Positions 6,924 through 8,378 of a stretch of 8,378 nt of DNA are shown in pieces. Made by a program: the position numbers and the translations under genes. The notes beneath the pieces were generated by a model. The model did not search any database, was not told the DNA's origin, and saw nothing but the letters and a program-made list of their open reading frames with translations. This DNA is from Desulfuromonadales bacterium (GTDB lineage Bacteria; Desulfobacterota; Desulfuromonadia; Desulfuromonadales; BM103), in NCBI GenBank assembly GCA_030640215.1, contig DAOWJU010000287.1, positions 1 to 8,378 on the forward strand. The letters run 5' to 3'. Every line of letters begins with the position of its first letter. The stretch's first letter is position 1.

Positions 6924-7452
6924 AAGGCAATAATGCTTTCGGATCTACCGGACCGTATTCGTCTTCGTTACCACCACGCTCGTTGGCCACGCCAACCCCC
7001 GAGTGGTCATAGTAATTGTATTCATCATCCTTGCCACAGCCATCGATCAGCAGATCTTCTTTTTCCTGCACCAGTTTGAGCACATCGCGATTACAGATCT
7101 CGTAATCGGGCGTGGTCTGGATCGCCATGGTCGGACAGGCCTCGGCACAGAGCCCGCAGAAGATGCAACGGGCAAAGTTGATGCGGAACCAGGTCGCGTA
7201 ACGGCGACCATCCTCAGCTTCGGCGGCCTGCATCGAAATACAGTCAACCGGGCAAGCGGCACTGCATAGCTGACAAGCGACACAACGCTCACTGCCATCG
7301 GGATTACGCGTCAGCACGATGCGCGCCCGGTAACGTGGCGGCGGCGTACGTTTCTCTTCCGGATACTGAATCGTCACCGGTTTCTTGAAAAGATAACCGA
7401 GGGTGATCCAGAACGGTTGCAGAGTGCCTTTTATGTCACGCCAAAGATTCAT
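6922..7452 (-). CDS. nuoI: NADH-quinone oxidoreductase subunit I (two [4Fe-4S] ferredoxin-like)
   Basis: This peripheral-arm subunit of complex I carries clusters N6a and N6b, which relay electrons toward NuoB and quinone. It sits on the cytoplasmic face against NuoH. It has 176 residues, normal for the family (180 in E. coli). Two ferredoxin motifs are complete: C57, C60, C63, C67-P68 and C96, C99, C102, C106-P107, the second within RCIFCGLCAEACPTMAI. The N-terminal part (1-30) is the expected membrane-facing amphipathic helix region, and the C-terminal 50 residues are acidic. No good Shine-Dalgarno stands before the ATG, yet no later Met exists before the first cluster, so this start is required. 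A short upstream reading frame may supply ribosomes (see 7466-7489). Unlike the rest of the operon, nuoI is separated from both neighbours by gaps of over 170 bases filled with repeats. Confidence 0.97.
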   Translation of the reverse strand: MNLWRDIKGTLQPFWITLGYLFKKPVTIQYPEEKRTPPPRYRARIVLTRNPDGSERCVACQLCSAACPVDCISMQAAEAEDGRRYATWFRINFARCIFCGLCAEACPTMAIQTTPDYEICNRDVLKLVQEKEDLLIDGCGKDDEYNYYDHSGVGVANERGGNEDEYGPVDPKALLP

Positions 7453-7465
7453 AATAATTTCAGAC

Positions 7466-7489
7466 TCAGGGTACAGGGTTCATGGCCAT
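7466..7489 (-). promoter_or_regulatory. Possible 7-codon leader reading frame ahead of nuoI
   Basis: On the minus strand an ATG (7487-7489) opens the frame MAMNPVP and stops at TGA (7466-7468), 13 bases before the nuoI ATG. AGGTG lies 6 bases upstream of this ATG, with further GGAG and AGGTG stretches just before it. The nuoI start itself has no comparable site. Ribosomes ending the leader could reinitiate on nuoI. The ATG-containing stretch includes the palindrome CATGGCCATG (7481-7490). The surrounding sequence may be low-grade repeat material, so this could be coincidence. Confidence 0.3.
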
Positions 7490-7547
7490 GGGTTTCACCT
7501 GTCACCTTTCTCCTTTTGTAACTATTCAGTGTACGAATAAAACCTCT

Positions 7548-7634
7548 GGACACGGATAAGAATCTGATTTACACGGATCGAACAAAATCTAACGCCTTGA
7601 TACCTTGCCTCTAAATCCGTGTTCATCCGTGTCC
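7548..7634. repeat. Nested inverted-repeat element, copy B (nuoH-nuoI gap)
   Basis: The outer arms GGACACGGAT (7548-7557) and ATCCGTGTCC (7625-7634) are perfect 10-bp complements. The inner arms ACACGGAT (7571-7578) and ATCCGTGT (7615-7622) are perfect 8-bp complements. The internal loop is asymmetric (13 bases left, 2 right), as in copy A, and the apical part is about 36 bases. The left half aligns with copy A through GGAC-CxGATAAGA and TCTGAT to a second GAT, with six substitutions and one single-base gap over about 31 positions. The element ends only three bases before the nuoH stop codon (7638-7640), so in the mRNA a large stem-loop would begin right after nuoH. Confidence 0.85.
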
Positions 7635-7637
7635 TGT

Positions 7638-8378
7638 TTATCCCTTTAGCGCCAAGCGGATGGCGCCGGTAATCACCACATTCAGCAGCGCCAGCGGAAT
7701 CAACACCTTCCAACCGAAACGCAGTAATTGATCGTAACGCGGTCGCGGCATGCTGCCGCGTGCCCAGATAAAGAGAAAAGCCACAAAGAGCACCTTGCCG
7801 ATAAACCAGACCACCGGTGGCAGAAACGGTCCGTGCCAGCCACCAAGAAAGAAGACCGTGGTCATGGCGCCGATAACGATCAGGTTGATATATTCGCCGA
7901 CAAAGAAGAGGCCGAAACGCATGCCGGAATATTCGGTATGGAAACCAGCGACGATTTCGTTTTCCGCCTCCGGCATATCAAAAGGCGTCCGTTTTGATTC
8001 AGCAGTAATACTGATCATGAAGATGATAAAAGCCACCGGGTGCTGCAGCATGTTCGGCCAGGTGGACTGCGCCATAACGATCTCGGTCAATGAAAAAGAC
8101 TTGGCGGTCATCACCACCGGCACTAAAGAGAGACCGAGGGCAAGTTCGTAAGAGAGCATTTGCGCCAAACCACGCATGGCACCGAGCAACGAATATTTCG
8201 AGTTGGAGGCCCAGCCACCGAGGACCACGCCATAGACTGCCAGCGAAGAGAGACCAAAGAGGTAGAGCACACCGATGTTCAGGTCGCAGACCACCATCGG
8301 GATTTCGCGACCAAAGAGAGTCAGTGGTGGCGAAAAGGGCACCACGGCAAAGCTGAGCAGGGCGGTCAGAGCGGTCAA
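7638..8378 (-). CDS. nuoH: NADH-quinone oxidoreductase subunit H, C-terminal part
   Basis: This inner-membrane subunit forms the quinone-binding chamber and the entry to the E-channel of complex I. The frame is open at the right edge, and 246 residues are visible. The first codon in the window is TTG, read as an internal leucine and not a start. By comparison with E. coli NuoH (325 residues), roughly the first 85-90 residues are missing. Visible marks, numbered from the edge, are DLNIGVLYL (32-40), GWASNSKYSLLGAMRGLAQ (55-73) and the charged cytoplasmic loop AESKRTPFDMPEAENE (126-141) with E127, E137, E139 and E141. E149 in HTEYSGM, GLFFVGEY (156-163) with E162, and PRPRYDQLLRFGWK (211-224) also fit. 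The acidic loop residues are those tied to quinone-coupled proton transfer. It precedes nuoI in the standard order, with a 185-base gap instead of the usual close spacing. Confidence 0.97.
   Translation of the reverse strand: MTALTALLSFAVVPFSPPLTLFGREIPMVVCDLNIGVLYLFGLSSLAVYGVVLGGWASNSKYSLLGAMRGLAQMLSYELALGLSLVPVVMTAKSFSLTEIVMAQSTWPNMLQHPVAFIIFMISITAESKRTPFDMPEAENEIVAGFHTEYSGMRFGLFFVGEYINLIVIGAMTTVFFLGGWHGPFLPPVVWFIGKVLFVAFLFIWARGSMPRPRYDQLLRFGWKVLIPLALLNVVITGAIRLALKG

Noticed and set aside
547..7634. CRISPR array or insertion sequence
   Set aside because: The repeats are palindromic pairs at scattered sites, without regular spacers, and no transposase or cas gene is present in the window.
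7522..7713. Minus-strand frame of 63 codons across the nuoH-nuoI gap
   Set aside because: It runs through repeat copy B and overlaps nuoH out of frame. Its start lies inside nuoH and it has no family likeness.
8376..8378. TTG at the right edge as a start codon for nuoH
   Set aside because: The frame continues past the edge, and homology places this residue about 85-90 positions into NuoH. It is an internal leucine.

Overview
The window carries the membrane-arm half of a respiratory complex I (NADH:quinone oxidoreductase) operon, all on the minus strand. Reading with transcription from high to low coordinates, it runs nuoH (5' end cut off by the window edge), nuoI, nuoJ, nuoK, nuoL, nuoM, nuoN, and then a small CoA-binding-domain gene. 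A gap of about 350 bases follows, and then the first 118 codons of a separate membrane sensor protein that runs off the left edge. The gene order is the standard one, and every proton-channel subunit keeps its key charged residues, so the complex looks intact.

The organism is a Gram-negative, probably a deltaproteobacterium of the Desulfuromonadales type (Geobacter, Pelobacter, Desulfuromonas). This rests on the look of the sensor N-terminus, the moderate GC content of the genes, and several families of short palindromic repeats between genes. It is an inference from memory, not a database match. The Nuo subunits resemble the E. coli type quite closely, for example in the NuoK C-terminus, the NuoH loop and NuoM.

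Layout: 1-354 sensor fragment; 355-705 intergenic, with a candidate promoter for the sensor and a pair of REP-like hairpins at 547-622; 706-1110 CoA-binding protein; 1157-6747 nuoN, M, L, K and J, all overlapping by 1-4 bases and so translationally coupled; 6748-6921 a repeat-filled gap; 6922-7452 nuoI; 7453-7637 a second repeat-filled gap; 7638-8378 nuoH.

How the genes work together: NuoI carries two [4Fe-4S] clusters that pass electrons toward the quinone site near NuoH. NuoH, J and K link quinone reduction to the antiporter-like subunits NuoN, M and L, which pump protons. The peripheral-arm genes (nuoA-G) would lie beyond the right edge.

I found no previously undescribed gene system. The most interesting signal is non-coding. 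The only two real gaps inside the nuo operon, one on each side of nuoI, each hold a nested inverted repeat of the same family. The two copies differ at positions that co-vary across the stem, which implies selection for, or inheritance of, a folded structure. A second, unrelated hairpin-pair repeat lies downstream of the operon and also shows a compensatory base-pair change.
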